A stretch of DNA of 13,504 bases from Planctomycetaceae bacterium (GTDB taxonomy: Bacteria > Planctomycetota > Phycisphaerae > Phycisphaerales > SM1A02). Shown here piece after piece: positions 6,994-13,504 of this stretch (the stretch's first letter is position 1; the number at the start of each line of letters is the position of its first letter). The notes under the pieces are model-generated. The model did not search any database and was not told where the DNA came from. It saw only the letters and a list, made by a program, of their open reading frames with translations. The position numbers and the translations under genes were made by a program. Location of the stretch: contig JAIYCA010000085.1 in assembly GCA_027488265.1 (NCBI GenBank), positions 1 through 13,504 of the forward strand, read 5' to 3'.

Positions 6994-7359
6994 ATGCGAG
7001 AATTTCTGCGAAACGCTTTCGCACTCGATGATGGCAAGCCGTGCGAACCTTCACCGGAGCAACGCGCGGTACTTGAGCGCGTTGCCGACGAAATCGCGCG
7101 ACGTCGCATGACATCGACCGCGATCGCGTTTCTCGAGATGTCGCGACCATTGCAAACGCTTGGAAGCGCAACGATCCACTTCATGACACCAATCGCGTCG
7201 AGCCTCGCGAATCCACTGGCGCTGAAGCATTTCGCGGAGTTTCTTGAGAAGCGCGGCGCCGTCGACGTTCTTGCAAACATGCTCGAAGATGCGGAAAAAC
7301 GCTTGAATCGCGGCTGCTGTGAAAGCGATGCCGGCGAGGACGCAGCAAAGAAGCCCTGA
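6994..7359 (+). CDS. Small cytosolic protein of unknown function, 121 aa
   Basis: I do not recognise a named family. The protein is predicted soluble, with no signal peptide or membrane segment. Its centre reads RRRMTSTAIAFLEMSRPLQTLGSATIHFMTPIAS, followed by an acidic/basic helix, AEFLEKRGAVDVLANMLEDAEKRLN. The pattern 'A-x-F-L-E-x-x-R-P-L...F-x-x-P' reminds me of short uncharacterised proteins in planctomycetes and acidobacteria; this is from memory and unverified. The C-terminus has a CC pair and a charged tail. The start at 6994 is supported by the adjacent TACTCT box and by the overlap problem any upstream start would create with the divergent enzyme gene. It is followed after 143 bp by an ABC exporter. 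Confidence 0.7.
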   Translation: MREFLRNAFALDDGKPCEPSPEQRAVLERVADEIARRRMTSTAIAFLEMSRPLQTLGSATIHFMTPIASSLANPLALKHFAEFLEKRGAVDVLANMLEDAEKRLNRGCCESDAGEDAAKKP

Positions 7360-7456
7360 CGAACTCAGAATCTGCTCGCGACCGTCTCACGACTCTCCCG
7401 CAACTTTCCCGCAACCTTCGCGTGACTTTCTTGCCGCGAGTTCACATCACTTCGGC

Positions 7457-7472
7457 GCGTGGACTTCCACGC
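7457..7472. promoter_or_regulatory. Inverted repeat over candidate -35 region, possible operator
   Basis: GCGTGGA and TCCACGC form a perfect 7-bp inverted repeat around a central CT. It overlaps the TTCCAC that would serve as -35 for the ABC ATPase gene, a suitable place for a repressor. It may also be chance in GC-rich DNA. Confidence 0.25.
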
Positions 7473-7493
7473 ATCGCCCGCGTCCACTACTCT
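7465..7493 (+). promoter_or_regulatory. Candidate promoter TTCCAC-N17-TACTCT for the ABC exporter
   Basis: A TTCCAC hexamer (7465-7470) and TACTCT (7488-7493) are separated by 17 bp, the ideal sigma-70 spacing. The -35 matches TTGACA weakly. The expected transcription start would fall at about 7500, only a few bases before the GTG at 7503. This supports that GTG over the upstream ATG at 7422. Confidence 0.35.
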
Positions 7494-7502
7494 TCGCGAT
7501 CC

Positions 7503-8375
7503 GTGCTTGCACTCCGCGACATCCGCCGACGCTTCGGTTCGACCATTGCTGTCGACGGTCTGTCACTTGAAGTGCGCACCGGGGAAGTTTTCGGTTTGCT
7601 CGGACCGAATGGCGCGGGCAAGTCGACGACGATCGCGATCGCGACCGGACTGCTCGCACCAGACGCTGGAAGCGTGGACCTTCTTGGCTTGGGTTCACCT
7701 TCGAATCCAAAGGTGCGCATGCATCTCGGCCTCGCGCCGCAGGAGATCACGCTCTACGCCGAACTCACCGCGCGCGAGAATTTGCGCTTCTTCGCCGATC
7801 TTTACGGCGTTGCGAATGCGCGTATGCGCGTCGATGAACTGCTTGCACTCGTCGAACTCGACGCCCGGGCGAACGATCGCGTCGCAACTTTTTCTGGTGG
7901 CATGAAGCGCCGTCTCAATCTCGCGGCGGCGCTCGTTCATGATCCGAAACTTGTGTTGCTCGACGAGCCAACCGCGGGCGTTGACCCGCAGTCGCGGAAC
8001 CGCATTCTCGAACTCGTGCGACGCCTCGCGGGAGAGGGCAAAACCGTTCTCTACACCACGCATTACATGGAGGAAGCCGCGAAAATCTGCGACCGCGTGG
8101 GCATCGTCGATCATGGTCGCATGCTTGATGTCGGCACTGTTGCCGAGCTCGTCGCGCGGCACGGTGGACAATCGGCCGTGACGGTCGAACGCGACGGCGC
8201 CGAAGAACGCATTCTCACTGCCGATCCTCTTGCTGAAGTTGCGCGGCAGTTTGCGCGCGCGAACTCCGATCGCGAGCGCGGCGAAGTCAGTCGCGAGGTG
8301 ACGGGCCTTCGCATCGAACGGCCCGATCTTGAGACTGTGTTCCTCTCGCTCACCGGAAGGAGCCTGCGCGAATGA
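7503..8375 (+). CDS. ABC-2 type exporter, ATP-binding subunit
   Basis: A 290-aa nucleotide-binding subunit that powers the permease encoded next to it. Walker A is GPNGAGKST (34-42), the Q-loop Gln is at 80, the signature is SGGMKRR (131-137), Walker B is LVLLDEPTAGVD (150-161), and the switch His187 is in TTHYMEEA. After about residue 215 comes the regulatory tail typical of DrrA/NatA-like ATPases. I prefer the GTG start at 7503 because MLALRDIRRRFGS aligns with usual ABC N-termini and a promoter lies immediately upstream. An ATG at 7422 would add 27 basic residues (MTFLPRVHITSARG...) with no family counterpart. The stop overlaps the permease start (ATGA). The substrate is unknown. Confidence 0.92.
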   Translation: MLALRDIRRRFGSTIAVDGLSLEVRTGEVFGLLGPNGAGKSTTIAIATGLLAPDAGSVDLLGLGSPSNPKVRMHLGLAPQEITLYAELTARENLRFFADLYGVANARMRVDELLALVELDARANDRVATFSGGMKRRLNLAAALVHDPKLVLLDEPTAGVDPQSRNRILELVRRLAGEGKTVLYTTHYMEEAAKICDRVGIVDHGRMLDVGTVAELVARHGGQSAVTVERDGAEERILTADPLAEVARQFARANSDRERGEVSREVTGLRIERPDLETVFLSLTGRSLRE

Positions 8376-9691
8376 GGGCGATTTTCGCCATTGCCCGCAA
8401 AGACTTGCGCTTACTCCTACGAGACAAGGGTGATGTCTTTTTCACCTTTGTTTTCCCCGTCGTCATCGCGATTCTCTTTGGATTCGTCTTCGGCGGCGGA
8501 AGCAACAGCGGAAGTAAACTCGAACTCGCAGTGGTGCGCGAAAGCGACTCCGTGCTTGCACTCGGAATCGAAGAAGATCTCGCGAACGACGCCGCCTTCG
8601 AAACAACAGTATTTCCCACCCGCGACGCCGCGGCCGACGCGGTGCGCGCAGGCAAAGTGACAGCGGCCGTGATCCTGCCGAAATCGCTTGATTCCGGCCT
8701 CGAAGGCCTCTTTTCAGGGCAAGGCATTGCGATCGATGCCGTCGTCGATCCATCACGACGTGCGGAAGCTGGCCTCATCCAAGGCAAACTCAACGAGCTT
8801 GCGTTTCGGCAGTTTCCGAAGCTCTTTGCGAATCCCACGGAGATGTCGCGCGCGTTCAGCGCTGCACGCAGTTCGATCGCGAGCGCGCGCGGCATGTCGC
8901 CGACACAGAAACTCTTGGGCGCGGGCATGATCACCGCTGCGGAGAGTTTCACATCGTCGATCGGCGACGAAAGCGCGAGTGCAAATGCGAGCGGCGGCGG
9001 TGGCGGCGCGAACAACGCCGCAGGAAACACCGCCGATTTCACGCCCATTCGCGTGAAGGTCGAAGAACTCGCGCCACGCGCGGGGCGACCGCGCGCTTCG
9101 TTCGACGTGACATTTCCGCAGGGAATCGTGTGGGGGCTCGCTGGTTGTTTCGGCGCGTTTGCGTCGAGCCTCGTGACCGAGCGCGCGCGTGGCACACTCG
9201 ATCGATTGCGCCTCGCACCGATCACGGCGTTTCACTTGATTTCAGGGAAAGCCATCGCGTGTCTCCTTGCGGGGCTGCTCGTGCAAGCGCTGGTGTTTGC
9301 GGTCGCGATCATCTTCTTTGGCTCGAGCGTCGCACAGCCCGCAATGCTTGTCATCGCCGCGTTCGCCGCGTCGTTCGCATTCGCCGGACTTGCGATGGCG
9401 CTCGCCGCGTTCTGTCGCACCGAGGCAGAAGCAAACGGTGCAGGCCGCGGCGCGATCCTGATTCTCGCTTTGATCGGCGGCGGCACGATTCCGCTCTTCT
9501 TTATGCCGCCGTTCCTGCGCACGCTGAGTTACGGCAGCCCGTTCCGTTGGGCGGTCGCCGCGATTGAAGGCCCGTTCTGGCGTGATACGTCGGTTGGTGA
9601 ACAGATCGTGCCGCTCATCGTCCTCTTCGCGATCGGCTTCCTCGGCTGGATCATCGGCGCGCGCGCACTTTGGCGGCCGTTCGCGCGATGA
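8372..9691 (+). CDS. ABC-2 type exporter, permease subunit
   Basis: A 439-aa inner-membrane permease of the long-loop ABC-2 class. TM1 is ~22-41 (FFTFVFPVVIAILFGF). A large extracytoplasmic domain of about 205 residues follows, ending in a Gly/Ala/Asn-rich stretch at 205-220. TM2 is ~251-268, TM3 ~293-317, TM4 ~324-348, TM5 ~360-381 and TM6 ~411-432. The segment ERARGTLDRLRLAPITAFHLISGK (270-293) is the classic ABC-2 cytoplasmic coupling motif between TM2 and TM3. It forms a two-gene exporter with the ATPase, presumably as a 2+2 assembly. Substrate cannot be predicted; relatives move drugs, lipids, sodium or polysaccharide. Confidence 0.9.
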   Translation: MRAIFAIARKDLRLLLRDKGDVFFTFVFPVVIAILFGFVFGGGSNSGSKLELAVVRESDSVLALGIEEDLANDAAFETTVFPTRDAAADAVRAGKVTAAVILPKSLDSGLEGLFSGQGIAIDAVVDPSRRAEAGLIQGKLNELAFRQFPKLFANPTEMSRAFSAARSSIASARGMSPTQKLLGAGMITAAESFTSSIGDESASANASGGGGGANNAAGNTADFTPIRVKVEELAPRAGRPRASFDVTFPQGIVWGLAGCFGAFASSLVTERARGTLDRLRLAPITAFHLISGKAIACLLAGLLVQALVFAVAIIFFGSSVAQPAMLVIAAFAASFAFAGLAMALAAFCRTEAEANGAGRGAILILALIGGGTIPLFFMPPFLRTLSYGSPFRWAVAAIEGPFWRDTSVGEQIVPLIVLFAIGFLGWIIGARALWRPFAR

Positions 9692-9881
9692 CGCGTTCCG
9701 TCGCGAAGGCCGTTCATCGATGCAGCAGCCCCCGCGTGATGCGTGCGCGAACGGATGACAAATCGTCGTCCGCAACCGAACGCGTTCGCAGAAGGTAGGA
9801 TCGCGCCACGTTGCGGGCTTCGGTGAAAGGATCGCGGGCACCCGCCTGCGTTTCGTCCGACGGCCGATGGAGACGAGATTT
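9692..9881 (+). promoter_or_regulatory. Leader/promoter region of the gldA-like operon with 12-bp palindrome
   Basis: This 190-bp gap has three notable structures. CGAACGCGTTCG at 9777-9788 is a perfect 12-bp palindrome. TAGGAT at 9796-9801 could be a -10 box, which would place the palindrome in the promoter spacer. GCGGG-CA-CCCGC at 9834-9845 is a small hairpin in the presumed leader. GGAGACGAG at 9869-9877 is a good Shine-Dalgarno for the ATG at 9882. No clear terminator for the upstream permease gene is visible. Confidence 0.35.
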
Positions 9882-10691
9882 ATGGCGAGTCACACGGATA
9901 GAAAAGCTCCGCGCATCGAGGCTGTGAAACTCGAGAAGCGCTTCGGTCACATTCATGCCGTGCGCGGGATCGACCTCGAAGTACCCGCGGGCCAAGTGCT
10001 TGGATTTCTCGGGCCAAACGGCGCAGGCAAGTCGACCACGATGCGCATGATCACGGGCTTTCTCGAGCCTTCCGGCGGACGCGTGAAACTCGAGGGCATC
10101 GACATCTCCGAAGACCCGATCGCGGCGAAGCGTACGTTTGGATATCTCCCTGAAGGTGCGCCCGCGTATCCCGACATGACGGTCGAGGAATTCCTCGGGT
10201 TCATCGCCGCCGCGCGCGGATTCAGCGGCCGCGACGCGAAGGATCGCGTCGAACGCGCGATTGGCCGCGTGAACTTGCAAGGCGTGCGCCGACAAGCATT
10301 CGAAACGCTTTCGAAGGGCTACAAGCGCCGCACAGGCCTCGCGCAGGCGCTGCTGCACGATCCCGGCATTCTCATCCTCGACGAACCAACCGACGGCCTC
10401 GACCCGAACCAGAAGTTCGAGGTGCGCGAGCTCATCAAAGAACTCGGCGGCGATCGCGCGATTGTGCTCTCGACGCACATTCTCGAAGAGGTCGAAGCCG
10501 TGTGCACGCGCGCTGTTGTCATCAACAAGGGAGGAATCGTGTTCGACGGAACTCCTGCGGAAATGGAAGCGCGCGCGCCGCGCGACGTGACGAAGAACCG
10601 CATGGATGCAGCGTTCCGCGCGATGACGACCGGTGACGTCGCCGATGGCGCCGGCGCCGCCGCCGCACGCACGAAGGGAGGGCGCCGATGA
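9882..10691 (+). CDS. GldA-like ABC transporter ATP-binding protein
   Basis: A 269-aa ATPase. Walker A is GPNGAGKSTT (44-53), the signature is LSKGYKRRTGLAQAL (143-157), Walker B is ILILDEPTDGLDP (163-175), and the switch His199 is in STHILEEV. The Q-loop position reads GYLPEGAPAY, with Glu91 where Gln is normal; this GYLPE form is typical of the GldA-like clade. An Ala/Gly-rich basic tail ends the protein. I chose the ATG at 9882 for its Shine-Dalgarno; an ATG at 9867 would add five residues (METRF). The stop overlaps the next start (ATGA). In Bacteroidota GldA partners GldF/GldG in gliding motility, but homologues occur widely in non-gliding bacteria. The match is therefore to family, not to motility. 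Confidence 0.88.
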   Translation: MASHTDRKAPRIEAVKLEKRFGHIHAVRGIDLEVPAGQVLGFLGPNGAGKSTTMRMITGFLEPSGGRVKLEGIDISEDPIAAKRTFGYLPEGAPAYPDMTVEEFLGFIAAARGFSGRDAKDRVERAIGRVNLQGVRRQAFETLSKGYKRRTGLAQALLHDPGILILDEPTDGLDPNQKFEVRELIKELGGDRAIVLSTHILEEVEAVCTRAVVINKGGIVFDGTPAEMEARAPRDVTKNRMDAAFRAMTTGDVADGAGAAAARTKGGRR

Positions 10692-11470
10692 GCACAACAA
10701 GTGCACAACCGCGCAGCGCCCTCGCACTCAGCGCCCTCGCGCGCATCACCGTCGTGTTCCGACGCGAGTTCCGCTCGTACTTCCAAACGCCACTCGCTGC
10801 CGTCTTCCTCGTCATCTTCCTCTTCTTGGCAGGCCTCTTCGCGTTCAACATCGGCGGCTTCTACGAGCGAAACCAAGCGGATCTGCGCCCGTTCTTCCAG
10901 TTTCATCCGTGGCTCTACGTGTTCCTCGTGCCCGCGGTCTCGATGCGACTCTGGGCCGAAGAACGCCGCACAGGCACGATCGAACTCATCATGACACTCC
11001 CCTTCGGCGCAGCTGATCTCGTGATCGGCAAGTTCCTCGCGGCGTGGGCATTCACGACGGTCGCGCTCTCTCTCACCTTCCCGATGTGGATCACTGTGTC
11101 ATGGCTCGGCAACCCCGACCACGGCACGATCTTCGTCGCGTATCTCGCAAGCGCGCTTCTCGCGGGCGCGTTCCTCGCGGTCGGCGCGTTTCTTTCCGCA
11201 CTCACGAAGAATCAAGTCATCGCGTTCGTCCTCTGCGCAGTTGCGTGCTTCGTGCTGCTTCTCGCGGGTTTCCCAGCGGTTCTTGACTTCATTCGCGGTT
11301 GGGCTCCGCGCGGCGCGGTCGAAGGCCTCGCATCGACGAGCGCACTCACGCACTACGAATCGATGATGCGCGGCGTGATCGACCTTCGCGATGTTCTCTA
11401 CTTCGTGCTTGTGATGGCCGCATTCCTCGTACTCAACGTCTTCGCGATCGATTGGAAGAAGTCGGACTAG
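10688..11470 (+). CDS. GldF-like ABC-2 permease; stop codon formed by inserted element
   Basis: A 260-aa six-helix permease. Helices are at about residues 35-57, 74-90, 114-137, 148-171, 177-200 and 235-254. SMRLWAEERRTGTIELIMTLP (85-105) is the signature coupling segment of the GldF/NosY-like group. It is translationally coupled to the ATPase through ATGA and forms its membrane channel. The TAG stop is unusual: its TA is the target dinucleotide and its G the first base of an inserted 161-bp element. Removing the element would give GAC-TAA at the same place, so the protein itself is unchanged by the insertion. Confidence 0.88.
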   Translation: MSTTSAQPRSALALSALARITVVFRREFRSYFQTPLAAVFLVIFLFLAGLFAFNIGGFYERNQADLRPFFQFHPWLYVFLVPAVSMRLWAEERRTGTIELIMTLPFGAADLVIGKFLAAWAFTTVALSLTFPMWITVSWLGNPDHGTIFVAYLASALLAGAFLAVGAFLSALTKNQVIAFVLCAVACFVLLLAGFPAVLDFIRGWAPRGAVEGLASTSALTHYESMMRGVIDLRDVLYFVLVMAAFLVLNVFAIDWKKSD

Positions 11471-11630
11471 GCTCTGTCTGATGGATCCCCGGCCGTCGAT
11501 CCACGCGACATCCCGGCTGGCCGCGTCGACTTCGACTCGCTGTATCGCTGCGGATACAGCTTCGTCTTGCCTCCTTGCCAGCCTGGCGCCGCGCGAATCT
11601 TTGGGCTTCGGTGATCCGTCAGACAGACCC
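11470..11630. mobile_element. 161-bp MITE-like element with TA target duplication
   Basis: The ends are imperfect inverted repeats of 23 bp with 19 matches: GGCTCTGTCTGATGGATC on the left and, reversed, GGGTCTGTCTGACGGATC on the right. TA flanks both sides (11468-11469 and 11631-11632), as expected of an element moved by a TA-targeting transposase. IS630/Tc1-mariner elements and some IS5-group elements behave this way. The inside holds no transposase, only a perfect 8-bp hairpin (GCTGTATC/GATACAGC, 11539-11560) and a 50-codon frame from 11481 that I do not believe is a gene. It lies between the stop of the gldF-like gene and the gldG-like leader. Confidence 0.72.
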
Positions 11631-11660
11631 TAAACGACCGTTCGCAGAAGGAATCTCACC

Positions 11661-13504
11661 ATGGCAGTTTCTGACAAGCGACGCTCCACACTGCTTGCAA
11701 CCGTCGGCATCCTCGTCGCACTCGTCGCGACGAATACCGCCGCGTGGTTCGTCCTGCGCGGCGCGCGCATCGATGTGACCGAGGAGAAGCTCTACACGAT
11801 TTCGCCGGGCGTGAACGAGCTCATTCGTTCGTTGCCCGAGCCAGTCAAGCTCGACTTCTACTGGACGCGCGAGCAGGGCGCCGACCTCCCCAGCGTGCGC
11901 GCGTACGCGCAGCGCGTGCAGGAATTCCTCGAGGAAATCGCGGGTTCGAGCGGCGGCATGCTCGACCTGCGCGTGATCGATCCCGAGCCCTTCAGCGAAA
12001 CCGAAGACATGGCGCGCGCCGCGGGTATCGCGCCGAAGACACTCGACACGACGGGTCGCGTTCTCATGTTTGGCCTCGCCGTGCGCGGCCCAACCGACAA
12101 GGTCGAGTCGATTCCGTTCCTCGACCCAGCACAAGAAGCGTTCCTCGAATACGAGATCGCGCGGCGCATTCTTTCGGTCGGCCGCGACAAGAAGTCGGTG
12201 GTCGCCGTGCTCTCGACGATTCCTGAAGAGAAGCCATTCAACCCGCGCAATCCAATGGCGCAGGGCGGAAAGAACATCCTCTTCCAGCAACTCGATCTCC
12301 TCTACGACGTGAAGCGGCTCGACAAAACAAAGCCCGAGATTCCGCCCGATGCAACGGCGCTTGTCGTGATTCAGCCGCGCATGCTTTCAGAAGACGCGCT
12401 GAAGACGATCGATGCGTGGGCCGTGTCAGGAAAGCCGCTCGTGATCTTCGCCGATCCGTGGTGCGAGGCCGATCCCGAGGCGCGCAACATGGATTTCGGC
12501 TCGACGGGCGCGGGCACGACCTACGACCTCGGCCCGCTGCTGGCGCAATGGGGAGTCAACATCGACAAAGAAAACGCCGTCGCCGACTTGGGCTACGCGA
12601 CGCGCATCATGTACCGCACGCAGGGCGGACAAGTCATGGAGATGTCGCACCCCGCGTGGCTTTCGATGCGCAAAGAAGCGCTCAACGCGGAAGACCCCGT
12701 CACTGCGCCGCTCGCGCAGATGAATTTGAAGGGCGCGGGCGCGATCGTGAAGTCGCCAGCCGCCACAACAACAGTCGAGCCCGTCATCTCAAGTACGAAA
12801 GACGTGCAGATGATTCAGACGCTGAAGCTCGGCTTCTTCGGCGAGGTCGATCGCCTCGTGCGCGACTTCAAGAGTCTCGGTACGCCCGTCGCGATCGCCG
12901 TGCGCATCAAGGGCGAGATCGAGAGCGCATATCCGACCGCTACCGGCGACGGCGCAGCCCCCACGCGCGCGAAGGGCAACGCGAACATTCTTCTCGTCGC
13001 CGACGCCGACATGGTGATGGACGACACGACGTGGCTCTCGGTCGATCCGCAGTCGGGCGAAGCGAAGCAAATCGCCGACAACGGCCTCTTCGTCTTCAAC
13101 GCGCTTGAGCAGGCGACCGGCGATCGCATGCTGTCGGGGCTGAAATCGCGCGGTCGCTACCAGCGGCCCTTCGATCGCGTCGAACAACTCCGCAAAGATG
13201 CTGAAAGCCGTTACCTCGTCGAGGAGCAGCAACTCGAGGACGAGATCAAGAAGTCAGAGATGCGCATCAACGAACTGCAGCGTGAGCGCGGCGGCGCCGG
13301 CGCGGGCGTCGATGCGAGCGGCATGCTTGTCCTCACGCCTGAGCAAGTCGAAGAACTCAAGAAGCTCGAGTCGACGCAGATCGACGCGCGCAAGAAACTC
13401 CGCGAAGTGCAGCGCTCGCTGCGCGCCGACATCGAGAAGACCGGCACCGCGCTCATGGTGCTGAACGTCGTCGCGTGGCCGCTTGTCGTCGCATTCATCG
13501 CGAC
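11661..13504 (+). CDS. GldG-like ABC-system auxiliary protein (ABC_transp_aux), 3' end outside window
   Basis: 614 codons are present and the frame is open to the window edge. Residues 10-33 form an N-terminal membrane anchor (LLATVGILVALVATNTAAWFVL). RIDVTEEKLYTISPGVNELIRSLPEPVKLDFYWT (36-69) is the conserved start of the periplasm-facing ABC_transp_aux/GldG domain, which continues to about residue 480. A charged region of about 510-590 is predicted coiled coil, broken by a Gly/Ala-rich turn, and a second membrane helix begins near 595 (ALMVLNVVAWPLVVAFIA). Two helices bracketing a large outer domain is the usual GldG arrangement. The ATG at 11661 has AAGGA eight bases upstream. It presumably associates with the GldF-like permease; a further auxiliary gene may follow downstream. 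Confidence 0.88.
   Translation, partial: MAVSDKRRSTLLATVGILVALVATNTAAWFVLRGARIDVTEEKLYTISPGVNELIRSLPEPVKLDFYWTREQGADLPSVRAYAQRVQEFLEEIAGSSGGMLDLRVIDPEPFSETEDMARAAGIAPKTLDTTGRVLMFGLAVRGPTDKVESIPFLDPAQEAFLEYEIARRILSVGRDKKSVVAVLSTIPEEKPFNPRNPMAQGGKNILFQQLDLLYDVKRLDKTKPEIPPDATALVVIQPRMLSEDALKTIDAWAVSGKPLVIFADPWCEADPEARNMDFGSTGAGTTYDLGPLLAQWGVNIDKENAVADLGYATRIMYRTQGGQVMEMSHPAWLSMRKEALNAEDPVTAPLAQMNLKGAGAIVKSPAATTTVEPVISSTKDVQMIQTLKLGFFGEVDRLVRDFKSLGTPVAIAVRIKGEIESAYPTATGDGAAPTRAKGNANILLVADADMVMDDTTWLSVDPQSGEAKQIADNGLFVFNALEQATGDRMLSGLKSRGRYQRPFDRVEQLRKDAESRYLVEEQQLEDEIKKSEMRINELQRERGGAGAGVDASGMLVLTPEQVEELKKLESTQIDARKKLREVQRSLRADIEKTGTALMVLNVVAWPLVVAFIA

Noticed and set aside
9714..10727. Minus-strand open frame of 337 codons
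   Set aside because: It is antisense to the gldA-like ATPase gene, whose Walker and signature motifs are intact.
11481..11633. 50-codon open frame inside the inserted element
   Set aside because: No ribosome site, a Ser/Ala/Arg-rich product without recognisable pattern, and its termini are just the inverted repeats.
10688..13504. Evidence for gliding motility
   Set aside because: GldA/F/G-like systems occur in many non-gliding bacteria, and no other gld or spr genes are visible.

Overview
The window is high-GC DNA with dense genes, heavy use of GCG/CGC codons and few strong Shine-Dalgarno sites. Together with a SUMF1-type formylglycine-generating enzyme, a GldA/GldF/GldG-like ABC module and a large secreted glycosidase-like protein, this suggests a member of the Planctomycetota, perhaps Phycisphaerae-like. 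That placement is an inference from gene content and composition; there is no rRNA or other marker gene here.

Layout. (1) Positions 1-2385, minus strand: the N-terminal 795 codons of a secreted glycosidase-like protein whose 3' end lies off the window. It has a seven-unit five-residue repeat just after its signal sequence. (2) A ~250-bp divergent intergenic region holds a perfect 14-bp palindrome. (3) Positions 2636-5577, plus strand: a PLP-dependent threonine aldolase translationally coupled (ATGA) to a HAD/beta-phosphoglucomutase-like phosphatase, then an M29 metallo-aminopeptidase with its own leader. (4) Positions 5578-5750: a convergent intergenic region filled by a 75-bp tandem repeat with GC-rich hairpins. 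(5) Positions 5751-6944, minus strand: an exported formylglycine-generating enzyme with both catalytic cysteines. A 121-aa protein of unknown function is transcribed divergently from it across only 49 bp. (6) Positions 7503-9691: an ABC-2 exporter pair, ATPase and permease, coupled by an ATGA overlap. (7) Positions 9882-13504: a second ABC-2 system in the order GldA-like ATPase, GldF-like permease, GldG-like ABC_transp_aux protein, the last truncated by the window end.

The most notable structure is a 161-bp non-autonomous, transposon-like element (11470-11630) between the gldF-like and gldG-like genes. It has 23-bp imperfect terminal inverted repeats, an internal hairpin and a TA duplication at its borders. 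The insertion falls inside the gldF-like stop codon: TA is the target dinucleotide and G is the first base of the element. Precise removal would restore a TAA stop and a tight gldF-gldG junction.

How the genes fit together: the aldolase and phosphatase form a small metabolic operon. The two ABC-2 systems are independent transcription units. In the second, ATPase, permease and auxiliary periplasm-facing protein form one membrane complex. No stretch over 300 bp lacks a gene. I found no tRNA, rRNA, CRISPR array or full-length transposase gene.
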